Positions 31,863-43,148 are shown, counted from the stretch's first letter. The stretch: 52,128 nt of DNA from Nemertoderma westbladi (GCA_032718475.1 JAUCBJ010001999.1:1-52128); one strand, 5' to 3'. Translations and numbers: made by a program. Notes: generated by a model not told the origin, from the letters alone.

Positions 31863-33862
31863 TCATCCCTCGTCCATCCACTCAACCGCGGAGGCAGGAG
31901 TCGCCAACGTCATAGCTGGATAGCACATCGGGACGACGGGAGACAATCTATTTATTATCTCTTGCTCGGCATCCATGACTGCCTGAGATTCTGGCAGTTG
32001 TCTACTGGGCACAGGTAGTTTGGTACTGTGTAAAGGGAATTTAGAGTTAGGTTCTTGGAGCAAAGGGGTCTCTATCAAGGGAGTGGCTTCGCTAACAGGC
32101 CTAATTATTTCTGGCTCATCTACTATAGTACGTAGTCTTTCTACTCTTATAATTTGGGCCGTTGGCTCTCTATTACTTAAGTCTACATTAGCTAGCTCCC
32201 TTCTCACCGCAGGGGGTAAGTTAGGCAACTTATGCCGGTGGGGCGCTCTTCTACATCTGTTTGAACGAGATTTATTACTTTTACCCTCGGGATCAGTTGT
32301 ATCACCTTCATCCGAGGAGGTAAATCCCTGTCTTCTGGGAGTAGATCGACTCAGTAGTTGCATCTGAGTAGCTGCTCTTTGTTTATTTAAGTAATCTTGT
32401 TTCGCCTGAAGGTTCTCCAACTCTAGTTAGGCTGTCGCTTCAGATGCCCTCCGTTCTGCTTCTGCCACTGCCGCTGCCGCTTTTCTTTCAGCTTCTGCCA
32501 CTGCAGCTGTCGCTGCTGCTTTTCTTTCAGCTTCTGCCGCTGCCACTGCCGCTGCCACTGCCACTGCACTGCTGCTGCCGCTGCCGCCTTTCTTTCAGCC
32601 TCTGCCGCTGCCACTGCCGCTGCCTCTTTTCTTTCAGCCTCTGCTGCTGCCGCTGCCGCTGCCGCTGCCACTGCCGCCTTTCTTTCAGCCTCTGCCGCTG
32701 CCGCTGCCTCTTTTCTTTCAGCCTCTGCCGCTGCCGCTGCCACTGCTGCTGCTAACTTTCGGTCTTCTATTTGCCTTTTCTTTATTTGTTCTCCTTGGTC
32801 CATTGCGATGAGAATGCTTTCATCAAATTTAGCCTGCTCCGCAGCTAATATATCCGCATCTAAAGAGTACAGCACGAATTTGGCTCCCTCACTATTGGGA
32901 TGAAGTCCAGCTAGACGTCTCCTTAGCTCTTTGTCACCCATAAATCGTTGATAATCCGACAGATAGATGTCAATAGCATCCTTCTTCTAAGGTTTTTCGG
33001 ATACCGCTTCACCTTCCACATGAGAAAAGGTTGCATCTGTTGATTCTCCGTGGGTTATGCATTCAGTTATCTGAACCCTCCATTGTGTTGTTCCCTGGAA
33101 TTTAACATTCACTCATTGGAACCAAGTCTTTACAGCCACCTGTAACGACGTGTCTTGACTTCTCTTCGAGGCCTCTTCAAAGGCTGAAAGGATTAACCTA
33201 ATCCTCAAGATACGTTCTCTCACTTGGTAAAGCAGCTCTCCCTGCTCTTGAGGTCCCTGAGGTTATTGAAATAATTGGATTTCTATTCTTTCCAAGGAGT
33301 TGAAGAATCCCTGGACATATCCTGCTGCTGACCTCTTCCATACAGCGGGATCTCGGGTGTCTCTTACTACCCCCATTCGGTATAAGTCTTCCCAGGCAGC
33401 TTCCGATAAGTTAAACGGGATTCCGGGTCTGGGGAAGTTCCATTGAGTCTCTACAATAGACCTTAGTTCTTCCATCGGGTATCCTGCATAACTGTCCCTG
33501 GTCGATCTCTTATTTCTCATCCAATCCGCTTGATGTTCCTCCACAGCTATAAGTACTCTAGTGAGTATGGCCCCAGGAAGAATTAGAAGTGGGTCTGGAT
33601 AAACCGCTTCTTCCATCCTTGTTCCGATCTTGGGCATTAACTCTTCGGTGTCGGAACTAGAGTTACTACGCAGTTGAGAAATAAGTTCTCAGTTTGGGTA
33701 CTGTTGTTGTTTTGCAGCCATCGCTTGGTCTCGCTTAACTTGAGCCCTAGTGCCTATAATAGACATATGGTGCTTTACTAGCCTAGGGTCCGATACCACT
33801 ACTGTAGGGATAACCTTTCTTACAGTAGGAGGGGACTTAGACTTCGGTCTGGTATGTTCCAT
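31863..33862 (-). pseudogene. Element C gag, N-terminal half, stop-riddled
   Basis: It starts MEHTRPKSK at 33862. One phase carries the protein down to about 32700 but is interrupted by TGA (33689-33691), TAA (about 33260), TGA (about 33118) and TAG (about 32987). Within the Ala-rich repeat the phase changes, and 32420-31863 continues in another frame after a TAA. All these stops could arise from Gln or Arg codons by C-to-T change. It is clearly a dead gene. Confidence 0.75.
32440..32760 (-). repeat. GCN-rich coding repeat (AEAERK units)
   Basis: Repeated CTTTCAGCCTCTGCCGCTGCC-type units encode AEAERK followed by Ala runs of varying length on the minus strand. Unit lengths vary from 33 to 60 bp. 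A slippage-derived phase change in the array disrupts the gag frame. Confidence 0.85.
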
Positions 33863-35075
33863 ACTTTGATCTGGGTCACAGATCGTTCTTTCTAAGAGAC
33901 TATCTGACAGTGTTTGTTTTGTGTCAGTAATTTATTTTACAGTTGAGTGCCTACTACTACAATAACAGTTAAAGCAAGTCTAGGGGAAATCAGTATCAAC
34001 TGTCAGTCTAATAGTTACCGATATCGCTACTCAATGTAACTACTATGAAACAGAGTTATTACTTACACTAATCACAACTTGATGGCCACTACTACTACTA
34101 CTAGGTCGAGCGAACTCGGACAGATGGCCAGAGAGTTTCGTAAATAGCGCATTCTTTAGTTGTTAACAACACTTCATACTACTTCACACTAATTTACACT
34201 AATTCACACTAATTTGCCGACCGTCACTGATTTTGATCATATATAAGGAGGACTGCAACTGACACACGTAGGGATTATGAAATAGCATTTAATTCACACA
34301 AAGCCACTATAATTTGAGCCACAGTTTCTACCGGTAGACCCTTCCTCCGCTTACCTCAGTAATCAAGAAAGTCGAGGGGTTTATGGTTATTTATCGGTAT
34401 TCTCCAAATATAACATCCATTAATATAAACAGCAATTAACACAATATAAAACAGCAATAAAACAGTGCGGTGAACAGTCAGTATGTGTTCATGAAGTTAA
34501 GTATGATAAGATGCTCATATATGCCGATGTGGTTTGAAATGTTAATAGATTTACGTCCTTATAACTCCAGCCATCAGATGTTCTTGGGCCAAAGTCTGAA
34601 ACGTCCGTACTTAGTACAGAATTCTGAGAGGAATCTAATTCTCAGAAAAAACTATAACTGCGCATGCGCTAGTTTCCTCAGGTAGGTCTCTACTGGCATA
34701 ACCGGGAAGATTGCTCTGATTGGCTGAATAAGCTCAAACAAAGGGATCTCCACGTACAAAAAGAATCAGCTGACAGATTTCGTCATCTTGGTTCTAATTT
34801 CTGTCCTACGCGTAGTACAATTTTAGGGCTATTTTAGAGTATTCTGCGCATTGCGTAAAAACCAAGCAATACCCATCCAACTCCAGGTATTCGTCTAATC
34901 GGTTGGGATGGAGTTTCTATAACGCTCTGAGGGAATTTGGGGAGCAGAATCGAACTGTCGCCGACACCTCACTCTCTGACGTCGTCTGAACCCTCATGGG
35001 TTCGGGCAAAGGATATCCTGTCCTTCCCCGCGGTTCTCTAGGAAGGGAAACGGTGTCTCTGTGTCGGCGTCCTGT
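33863..35075. other. No gene recognised
   Basis: Probably includes the untranslated leader of element C and possibly its 5' LTR, but no LTR pair could be matched. There is an ACT trinucleotide run near 34093-34111. A 71-codon plus-strand frame at 34470-34685 shows no domain. Confidence 0.45.
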
Positions 35076-35470
35076 GTGTTGGACGGTGTTGGGCATCCTG
35101 CGTGTTGGACGGTGTTGGGCGTCCTGTGCGTTGGATGGTGTTGGGCATCCTGGGCATTGGACGGTGTTGGGCGTCCTGCATGTTGGATGGTGTTGGGCAT
35201 CCTGCGTGTTGGACGGTGTTGGGCGTCCTGCGTGTTGGACGGTGTTGGGCATCCTGCGCGTTGGATGGTGTTGGGCGTCCTGCGCGTTGGATGGTGTTGG
35301 GCGTCCTGTGCGTTTGACGGTGTTGGGCATCCTGCGTGTTGGACGGTGTTGGGCGTCCTGTGTGTTGGACGGTTATGGGCGTCCTCCTGCGTGTTGGACG
35401 GTGTTGGGCGTCCTGCGTGTTGGACGGTGTTGGGCGTAATGTGTGTTGGACGGTGTTGGGCGTCCTGCCC
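35076..35470. repeat. 26-bp minisatellite, ~15 units
   Basis: The unit is GTTGGACGGTGTTGGG plus CATCCTGCGT, with point variants and one unit having an extra CCT. Because 26 is not a multiple of three, all three frames read through the same repeated 26-residue peptide. Open frames at 34996-35477 (plus) and 34917-35330 (minus) are by-products. Confidence 0.93.
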
Positions 35471-35479
35471 TTGCTGACA

Positions 35480-35801
35480 TTACCTCACCTGTTATTGACA
35501 TACAATAAGCAACTATTTACAAGATTAGTCCCACAGTTCAAAAATATAATGAATAAAAATCGAAGGCAATAAAAAATATCCTAAATTATGAGTATTCAAA
35601 TGTATCCTCCCCTCCCTCCCTAACCCCCCCCCCCCCCCCCCCCCCACCCCCTCCTCTCTCACACCCCGCCCCCCCACCCCCCCGGTGGCTAGCGTCTACT
35701 AGCCCTGCTATTAGCTAGCCTCCGTGTCCTTACATTTCCCCTTCCCCCCGACACCCTACCCTCTTTTTTCATAATTACTTATAACTGTATAACCACAGCT
35801 T
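35480..35801. other. AT-rich then C-rich low-complexity DNA
   Basis: A C run at about 35627-35645 and further C-rich blocks to 35680. No gene. Confidence 0.6.
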
Positions 35802-36371
35802 ATGGTGTTTGGTTTGGTTTTGGCTTATAGGCTTTCCAGGATTTGGAAGTCACCGAGAATTAATCGGAAACTTAAGGTCCGATTATTTAGAGCAGCAGTA
35901 GTTCCAGTACTCCTCTATGGGAGTCCATGCTGGGCTCTAACTGCTAGAGACACCAAATCTCTGGATGGCACATTCACAAGAATGCTACGCCGGGTTCATT
36001 GTGTCAAGTACAATGCACACATCTCCAACCAGACACTATATAACATTGGAGGTGTCTCATTGGTTCCCCCAAGCTTGACACTAGAACGAAATCGCCTCCG
36101 CCTTGCAGGACATTGCTTTCGCCGTGAGGACCAGCCAGTGCATAATCTTGTACTTTGGCAGCCTCATGGAGTGAATAAGCATGGTGGACAGCCCATGACT
36201 TTCTTGAGATGCATCTTAAAGGACACTGGCCTTGAAGATGCGGATGATCTAGCAAATATCATGGGTGATAGGGAGTTGTGGCGGTGCAATTTTGTCGATA
36301 AGCCGGCACGCATTCTTAAAAATGCAGCTGCAATGCAGCATGCCGATCCTAGTAGTAGTAATGGTGTTTGG
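35802..36371 (+). mobile_element. 5'-truncated LINE H with perfect 11-bp duplication
   Basis: ATGGTGTTTGG lies at 35802-35812 and 36361-36371. The LINE H 3' end is 35829-36360, ending TAGTAGTAGTA. Sixteen bases of T/G-rich filler (35813-35828) separate the left duplication from the LINE, a known feature of 5'-truncated insertions. The ~170-residue C-terminal frame is open and reads past the usual terminal position because of a one-base deletion near 36310. The sequence is close to repeat copy 3 at 10568. Confidence 0.92.
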
Positions 36372-36533
36372 GTGCGTGCAATACCATTAATTTCATTTAA
36401 CTTAAAAAGAAGGATTAAATTTATATTGAATTGAATTGAATTGAGGCCCTTATGATATGACAGCATATTTTTAATAATATAATACTGCCACTGGATCTTA
36501 TTTTCCGAGATAAACACATCGGGTTATTATGAA

Positions 36534-36539
36534 ACTTAC
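36534..36539 (-). promoter_or_regulatory. Splice donor GTAAGT of the FN3 exon
   Basis: The minus strand reads CCATCCA then GTAAGTTTC. This matches the metazoan donor consensus except that the exon ends in CA rather than AG. Confidence 0.7.
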
Positions 36540-36654
36540 TGGATGGGGCGGCACTGGTTGGGTATGTGACTTGGGAGTAACTGAAACCTCGAATGTTACC
36601 AGCTGATACTCGAGCGTAATACATTGTCCCTGAGGTAAGGTCTTCTATATTAAA
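36540..36654 (-). CDS. Host-gene exon encoding the end of a fibronectin type III domain
   Basis: 115 bp, 38 codons plus one base, open in this frame. The peptide contains L-x-SGT-x-YYARV-x-AGN-x-RGFS, the F-strand/G-strand signature of FN3 domains (L..GT.Y..RV.A.N..G.S), followed by a Thr/Ser/Pro stretch ending AAPS. A TTTTTATGTTTTAG acceptor precedes it and a GTAAGT donor follows, both on the minus strand. FN3 modules bind proteins, often in adhesion or signalling molecules. The AGN-x-RGFS...PTSAAPS pattern recalls ankyrin-repeat/FN3 proteins of the ANKFN1 type, but that is from memory and uncertain. No neighbouring exon was found, so the rest of the gene lies in or beyond the repeats. Confidence 0.75.
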
Positions 36655-36670
36655 CTAAAACATAAAAATA
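36655..36670 (-). promoter_or_regulatory. Splice acceptor of the FN3 exon
   Basis: Minus-strand TTTTTATGTTTTAG, T-rich and ending in AG at 36655-36656, directly before the open exon. Confidence 0.7.
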
Positions 36671-36756
36671 CATTTTAATCATAAATGTAAATACTTGGAG
36701 ATCTGCTCATGGTCTCAGACGGGAGCTAGATAGGGGTTACAATCTGAAGAACGCAT

Positions 36757-39150
36757 GTCTGGACAACTCGGGTCTGGATAACTCGTGTCTCGACAACTCC
36801 TATCTGTACAACACGTGTCTGGATAACTCGTGTCTGGACAGCTCGTGTTTGGTAAACACGTGTCTGGACAACTCGTGTATGGCCAACTCGTCTCTGGACA
36901 TCTCGAGTCTGGACAACTCGTATCCGGACAACTCCTGACTGTACAACTCGTGCGTGGATAACTCGTGTCTGGACAACTCGTATCTGGACAACTTGTGTTT
37001 GGACAACTCGTATCTGGACAACTTAGCTCGTGTTCGGAAAACTAGTACCCGGACAACTCTTGTCCAGACAACTCGTGCCCGGATAACTCAAATCTAAACA
37101 ACTCCTGTCTGGATAACTCTTGTCTGGATAACTCGTGTCTGGATAACTCGTGTCTGCGCAACTAGTGTCTGTACAACCCGTGTCTGGAAAACTTGGGTCT
37201 GGGTAACTCGTGTCTGTACAACTCGTGTCTGACTACTCAACTCGTTTCTGGACAATTCAACTCGTGTCCGGACAACTCGTTTCTGAACAACTCGTATCTT
37301 TCAAATCATGTATGTACAGCTCATGTCTGGACAATTCGTGTCTGGCGAACTTGTTTCTGGAGAACTCCTGTCTGGCGAACTCGTGTGTCTAGACAAATTT
37401 TGTCCGGACAACTCGTGTCTGGCGAACTCGTGTCTCGACAACTCCTGCCTGTACAACTCGTGTCCCGATAACTCGTGTCTGTACAACTCGTGTCTGGATA
37501 ACTCATGTCGGGACAACTCTTGTCTGGATAAATTAACTCGTGTCCGGACAGCTCGTGTTTTGTCAACTCGTGTCTAGAAATCTCGTGTCTGGACGACTCG
37601 TATCTAGACAACGTGTGTCTGGACAACTCGTATTTGGAGGACTCGTGTTTGGACAACTCGTGTCTGACTACTCAACTCGTTTCTGGACAATTCAACTCGT
37701 GTCCGGACAACTCGTGCCCGGATAACTCGAGTCTTAACAACTCCTGTCTGGATAACTCGTATCTGGACAACTTGTGTTTGGACAACTCGTATCTGGACAA
37801 CTTAGCTCGTGTTCGGAAAACTCGTACCCGGACAACTCTTGTCCAGATAACTCGTGCCCGGATAACTCAAATCTAAACAACTCCTGTCTGGATAACTCTT
37901 GTCTGGATAACTCGTGTCTGGATAACTCGTGTCTGCACAACTAGTGTCTGTACAACTCGTGTCTGGACAACTTGGGTCTGGGTAACTCGTGTCTGTACAA
38001 CTCGTGTCTGACTACTCAACTCGTTTCTGGACAATTCAACTCGTGTCCGGACAACTCGTTTCTGAACAACTCGTATCTTTCCAATCATGTATGTACAGCT
38101 CATGTCTGGACAATTCGTGTCTGGCGAACTTGTTTCTGGAGAACTCCTGTCTGGCGAACTCGTGTGTCTAGACAAATTTTGTCCGGACAACTCGTGTCTG
38201 GCAAACTCGTGTCTCGACAACTCCTGTCTGTACAACTCGTGTCCCGATAACTTGTGTCTGTACAACTCGTGTCTGGATAACTCATGTCGGGACAACTCGT
38301 GTCTGGATAAATTAACTCGTGTCCGGACAGCTCGTGTTTGGTCAACTCGTGTCTAGAAATCTCGTGTCTGGACGACTCGTATCTAGACAACGTGTGTCTG
38401 GACAACTCGTATTTGGAGGACTCGTGTTTGGACAACTCGTGTCTGACTACTCAACTCGTTTCTGGACAATTCAACTCGTGTCCGGACAACTCGTGCCCGG
38501 ATAACTCGAGTCTTAACAACTCCTGTCTGGATAACTCGTGTCTGAACAACTCGTGTCTGGATAACTCGCGTCAGGATAACTCGTGTCTGGATAACTCGCG
38601 TCTGACTACTCAACTCGTGTCTGGACAATTCAACTCGTGTCCAGACAACTCGTGTCTGAACCATTCGTGTCTGTCAAATCCTGTATGTACAGCTCGTGTC
38701 TGGACAATTCGTGTCTGGTGAACTCGTGTCTGGACAACTCGTGTCTGGAAAACTCGTATCAGGACAACTCGTGTCTGGATAACTCGTGTCTGGACAACTC
38801 GTGTCTGTCAGCTTAACTCGTGTCCGGACAACTCGTGTTTGGTAAACTCGCTTCTGGACAACTCGTGTCTGGACAACTCGTGTCTGGATAACTCGTGTCT
38901 GGATAACTCGTGTCTGCACATCTATTGTCTGTATAACTCGGGGCTGGACAACTCGTGTCTGTACAACTCGTGTCTGGACAACTCAACTCGTGTCCGGACA
39001 ACTCGCGTTTGAACAACTCGTGTCTGTCAATTCATGTATGTACAGCTCGTGTCTGGACAATTCGTGTCTGGATAACTCGTGTCTGGACAACTCGTGTTTG
39101 AACAACTCGTGTCTGTCAACTCATGTATGTACAGCTCGTGTCTGGACAAC
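36757..39150. repeat. 15-bp satellite, ~160 units, with 779-bp higher-order repeat
   Basis: The unit is GTCTGGACAACTCGT with many variants (GGATAACTCGT, GTACAACTCGT). Blocks recur at exactly 779 bp: 37193 and 37972, 37540 and 38319, 36988 and 37767. A 15-bp unit keeps all six frames open: SCLDN or VSGQL types on plus, RVVQT, SRHEL or DTSCP types on minus. I regard the resulting open frames as non-coding. It lies just upstream of the FN3 exon in gene direction, probably intronic. Confidence 0.95.
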
Positions 39151-39740
39151 GAGTTGTCGTTGGATGGTTTGCCAAAGATATTCCTTAGCGCAGTATATTT
39201 ACTTTTTTTCGATTTCACTGTTCTACCGGTGCGACAGGTAACTCAGGAACAATCTCCATGAACAACTATTTGAGCTTGTAGTGGTGATTCGAAAACGAAA
39301 GAATTTAGCATTATGCAGCATTACCGGTATCCCGGGTGTTTCTACACAACACAGGCAGGTGGTAACATTAGATAGGCTATAATAAATATAGTAGTTATAA
39401 TTGCAGTGAAAGATATTTTGCATATTACAGAATTAGTTTATAGTTGCACCAGTTGTTGCAAATAATTTAATTTGTTACAAATATGTATAGTAGTATTTAT
39501 AGTAATTAAATACTACTTATTTATAGTAGATTTACAGACAGACAGTCTAGATTCCGCCAAACTCAAAAAATAACATCGGAAATGAAATCTCCTACCCCGA
39601 AAACCTCATAACAAAATTGTAAATCAGTTTATCATCCGCCCGAGATTATTAAACTGACATTCTTTCATATTCACAGACAGTTTGCGCGGGAAGTTCAAAA
39701 AAGGACAATTTGTTTTTCTCATTTACTCCTATTTCATTTT
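39151..39740. other. AT-rich spacer, no gene recognised
   Basis: No domain-bearing frame or clear exon was found. Confidence 0.5.
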
Positions 39741-41722
39741 TTGGTCACTTTTAGCCACTAAAAATGTATCTCCTCCTTCAATCTTTATCCGATTTGGCTA
39801 ATTATTTTTGTTTGAAAGCCCTTCCTCTCCTGAACAGTTTCCTTAGATGTGAAAGCCCTTCCTCTCCTGAACAGTTTCCTTAGATGTGAAAGCCCTTCCT
39901 CTCCTGAACAGTTTCCTTAGATGTGAAAGCCCTTCCTCTCCTGAACAGTTTCCTTAGATGTGAAAGCCCTTCCTCTCCTGAACAGTTTCCTTAGATGTGA
40001 AAGCCCTTCCTCTCCTGAACAGTTTCCTTAGATGTGAAAGCCCTTCCTCTCCTGAACAGTTTATTTAGATGTGAAAGCCCTTCCTCTCCTGAACAGTTTC
40101 CTTAGATGTGAAAGCCCTTCCTCTCCTGAACAGTTTCCTTAGATGTGAAAGCCCTTCCTCTCCTGAACAGTTTCCTTAGATGTGAAAGCCCTTCCTCTCC
40201 TGAGCAGTTTCCTTAGATGTGAAAGCCCTTCCTCTCCTGAACAGTTTCCTTAGATGTGAAAGCCCTTCCTCTCCTGAACAGTTTCCTTAGATGTGAAAGC
40301 CCTTCCTCTCCTGAACAGTTTCCTTAGATGTGAAAGCCCTTCCTCTCCTGAACAGTTTCCTTAGATGTGAAAGCCCTTCCTCTCCTGAACAGTTTCCTTA
40401 GATGTGAAAGCCCTTCCTCTCCTGAACAGTTTCCTTAGATGTGAAAGCCCTTCCTCTCCTGAACAGTTTCCTTAGATGTGAAAGCCCTTCCTCTCCTGAA
40501 CAGTTTCCTTAGATGTGAAAGCCCTTCCTCTCCTGAACAGTTTCCTTAGATGTGAAAGCCCTTCCTCTCCTGAACAGTTTCCTTAGATGTGAAAGCCCTT
40601 CCTCTCCTGAACAGTTTCCTTAGATGTGAAAGCCCTTCCTCTCCTGAACAGTTTCCTTAGATGTGAAAGCCCTTCCTCTCCTGAACAGTTTATTTAGATG
40701 TGAAAGCCCTTCCTCTCCTGAACAGTTTCCTTAGATGTGAAAGCCCTTCCTCTCCTGAACAGTTTCCTTAGATGTGAAAGCCCTTCCTCTCCTGAACAGT
40801 TTCCTTAGATGTGAAAGCCCTTCCTCTCCTGAACAGTTTCCTTCCTCTCCTGAACAGTTTCCTTAGATGTGAAAGCCCTTCCTCTCCTGAACAGTTTCCT
40901 TAGATGTGAAAGCCCTTCCTCTCCTGAACAGTTTCCTTAGATGTGAAAGCCCTTCCTCTCCTGAACAGTTTCCTTAGATGTGAAAGCCCTTCCTCTCCTG
41001 AACAGTTTATTTAGATGTGAAAGCCCTTCCTCTCCTGAACAGTTTCCTTAGATGTGAAAGCCCTTCCTCTCCTGAACAGTTTCCTTAGATGTGAAAGCCC
41101 TTCCTCTCCTGAACAGTTTCCTTCCTCTCCTGAACAGTTTCCTTAGATGTGAAAGCCCTTCCTCTCCTGAACAGTTTCCTTAGATGTGAAAGCCCTTCCT
41201 CTCCTGAACAGTTTCCTTAGATGTGGAAACCCTTCCTCTCCTGAACAGTTTCCTTAGATGTGAAAGCCCTTCCTCTCCTGAACAGTTTCCTTAGATGTGA
41301 AAGCCCTTCCTCTCCTGAACAGTTTCCTTAGATGTGAAAGCCCTTCCTCTCCTGAACAGTTTCCTTAGATGTGAAAGCCCTTCCTCTCCTGAACAGTTTC
41401 CTTAGATGTGAAAGCCCTTCCTCTCCTGAACAGTTTCCTTCCTCTCCTGAACAGTTTCCTTCCTCCCCTGAACAGTTTCCTTAGATGAATTTTTGAATTT
41501 CGATCTAGTTCTCTAGTAAAGTTAGATTAAAGCCTGTGTGGTCTATAAAAATGAAAATTTCATGACTTCGTGTCACAAAAAGTGCAATAAAATCATTTTG
41601 AAAATGAAATTCAAAAATTCCTCTAAAGATTCTATAAAGCGGTAGTCATTCCGCCTACTCTCCAATTTTCAGACCAAAATACTCAAAATTGTAGGAGGAG
41701 ATACATTTTAAGAACTGACCAA
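39741..41722. other. Inverted-repeat-bounded cassette enclosing the 37-bp array
   Basis: AAAATGTATCTCCTCC (39761-39776) is matched exactly by GGAGGAGATACATTTT (41694-41709). TTGGTCA (39741-39747) and TGACCAA (41716-41722) pair further out, and weaker pairing continues inward for about 20 bp. The array sits between the arms. This could be a foldback-type or other non-autonomous DNA transposon. No clear target duplication or transposase is visible. Confidence 0.6.
39813..41487. repeat. 37-bp minisatellite, ~45 units
   Basis: The unit is GATGTGAAAGCCCTTCCTCT plus CCTGAACAGTTTCCTTA, highly uniform. Variant units with TTTATTTAG occur at 40060, 40689 and 41006. Shortened 22-bp units (missing TAGATGTGAAAGCCC) occur near 40841, 41121 and 41439-41460. 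The variants recur in related blocks of about 280-320 bp, so the array has grown by block duplication. Confidence 0.96.
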
Positions 41723-42031
41723 TCAAAATTTCCTGTATTTGGCTATTAGCCAATCAGAAGAGAGTATTTTGGTTGGTGACTACGGAAACGGAAAGCCCGT
41801 CCAATTACCTTTCAGAATATATATATATATGTTCATATATATATTCTCAATGGTTGGTCGTCAATAGAGTGATACATACCTCTGCTCTTTGGCTGACTGC
41901 TGTACTGCTGTCAGGCTGTACTGACTTGGTGCTTTTTTACGTTTTTTACATTTTTTTTTTAACATTGGTTTTTATTTCTTTGTGGTCGTTATTTCCGCTT
42001 TTGGCGTTTCCGTCTGCTGTTCCCTTTCCAC

Positions 42032-43072
42032 ATGGCTGACGTTTCGGGTGGGGTCATTATCCACCCAGTTCTCTGTTATGCGTGGCAACGTACCTCCAAA
42101 GGGGCTGTCTACGACGACCTGGTAGACACCATGGACGGTTGGGTGCCGTTTATGACAACCAATCTTGAGAATGCTCGGAGTACATTGCTGGACTTGCTTT
42201 CCGATCGGGACACCTCGAAGAGTTTCTCTACGAAACACTCCGGTGTTAATAAGCGGCGCAAGTTCATCGCTGACATCCTTAATATCTTCGATCTGGCCGT
42301 CTTTAAGGATCTTAGTCCGACTCCCACGTTTGTCGTGGAGGACTTTACGGCTCTTCCTCCAACTATGCCTCCATCTTCTGTTCTTGCGACATTGGTTCAG
42401 GATCTCGGTGCGTTGAAGAGCCGTGTTTCGGTTCTAGAAAGCAATCCTTCAGTCCCCCCAGTTTCATTTGCCCAGGTAGCTGCTCCTGCTAGTGGAAATT
42501 TTAAGGGCAAACGTCGTCGTGGAGCCATCAGCTCTAGTTCCGCCTCCACTCTCACCTCCACTGGCCAGTCACTTGGTAATGTCTCAGACGCAATGCCTCC
42601 TGCTTCCGAGCTGTTGTCTGGTGTTGAGTCTGGTGTCTCCGGTGATTCCGATGTTGTCATTGTCCGCGAGGAGTCTCCTTTTATCGATGTCGGTCCAAAA
42701 GGGCGCCCTATTTCTGGTTCTTCGGGTTTGAGGCCCCCTCCCCGTCAACGCAACCGGGGTAATCCGGTTGTGGGCACTGGGACCTCTTCCTCCTACTCCC
42801 TGAGGGGTGTGCCGTCCAAGTCTAAACCTAAGATATTTGTTACCCGTCTTGCTCTGGTTACTTCTACTGACGACCTGGTTACTCATGTTAAAGGTAATTT
42901 TAATGTTGATGTCACCTGTGACAAAATTGCTACCAAGTTCGATGATTACGCCTCTTTCAAGGTTAGTTGCTCCGAGGAAGTTGCTCTTTCCCTGAAATCT
43001 CAGGACAACCTTAATCTCTGGCCGGAAGGCGTGTTAGTTAGGGAGTGGATTCATCGGGATCCCTTTCAGTAG
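42032..43072 (+). CDS. LINE G ORF1 protein
   Basis: 346 residues from ATG in a good context (CACATGG). The N-terminal third is globular and acidic. A coiled-coil-like LATLVQDLGALKSRVSVLESN (about residues 112-132) is followed by a Ser/Pro/Gly-rich linker with a basic KGKRRRG patch. The C-terminal ~85 residues (KIFVTRLALVTSTDDLV, YASFKVSC, LWPEGVLVREW) resemble the compact C-terminal domain found in ORF1 proteins of CR1/Jockey-type LINEs. ORF1 proteins bind element RNA and form particles. No zinc knuckle is seen. ORF2 starts 77 bp downstream. Confidence 0.82.
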   Translation: MADVSGGVIIHPVLCYAWQRTSKGAVYDDLVDTMDGWVPFMTTNLENARSTLLDLLSDRDTSKSFSTKHSGVNKRRKFIADILNIFDLAVFKDLSPTPTFVVEDFTALPPTMPPSSVLATLVQDLGALKSRVSVLESNPSVPPVSFAQVAAPASGNFKGKRRRGAISSSSASTLTSTGQSLGNVSDAMPPASELLSGVESGVSGDSDVVIVREESPFIDVGPKGRPISGSSGLRPPPRQRNRGNPVVGTGTSSSYSLRGVPSKSKPKIFVTRLALVTSTDDLVTHVKGNFNVDVTCDKIATKFDDYASFKVSCSEEVALSLKSQDNLNLWPEGVLVREWIHRDPFQ

Positions 43073-43148
43073 CTGCGGCGTGCATTGCTAATACTTTGTT
43101 TCTTGTTTCCCTTTTCTTGTTCTCTTTGTTCTTATAAATTTATTAACC

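Noticed and set aside
34470-34685. 71-codon plus-strand gene
   Set aside because: No domain, no splice context and ordinary length for chance in this composition.
34996-35477. Open frames over the 26-bp array as a Trp/Cys-rich protein
   Set aside because: All frames carry the same rotated peptide; typical of a minisatellite, with no flanking exon signals.
36757-39150. Many open frames in the 15-bp array as candidate repetitive proteins
   Set aside because: A stop-free unit with length divisible by three opens all frames on both strands; there is no start context, domain or composition bias for one frame.
39813-41487. 37-bp direct repeats as a CRISPR array
   Set aside because: The repeats are head to tail with no unique spacers, and the context is a eukaryotic repeat region.
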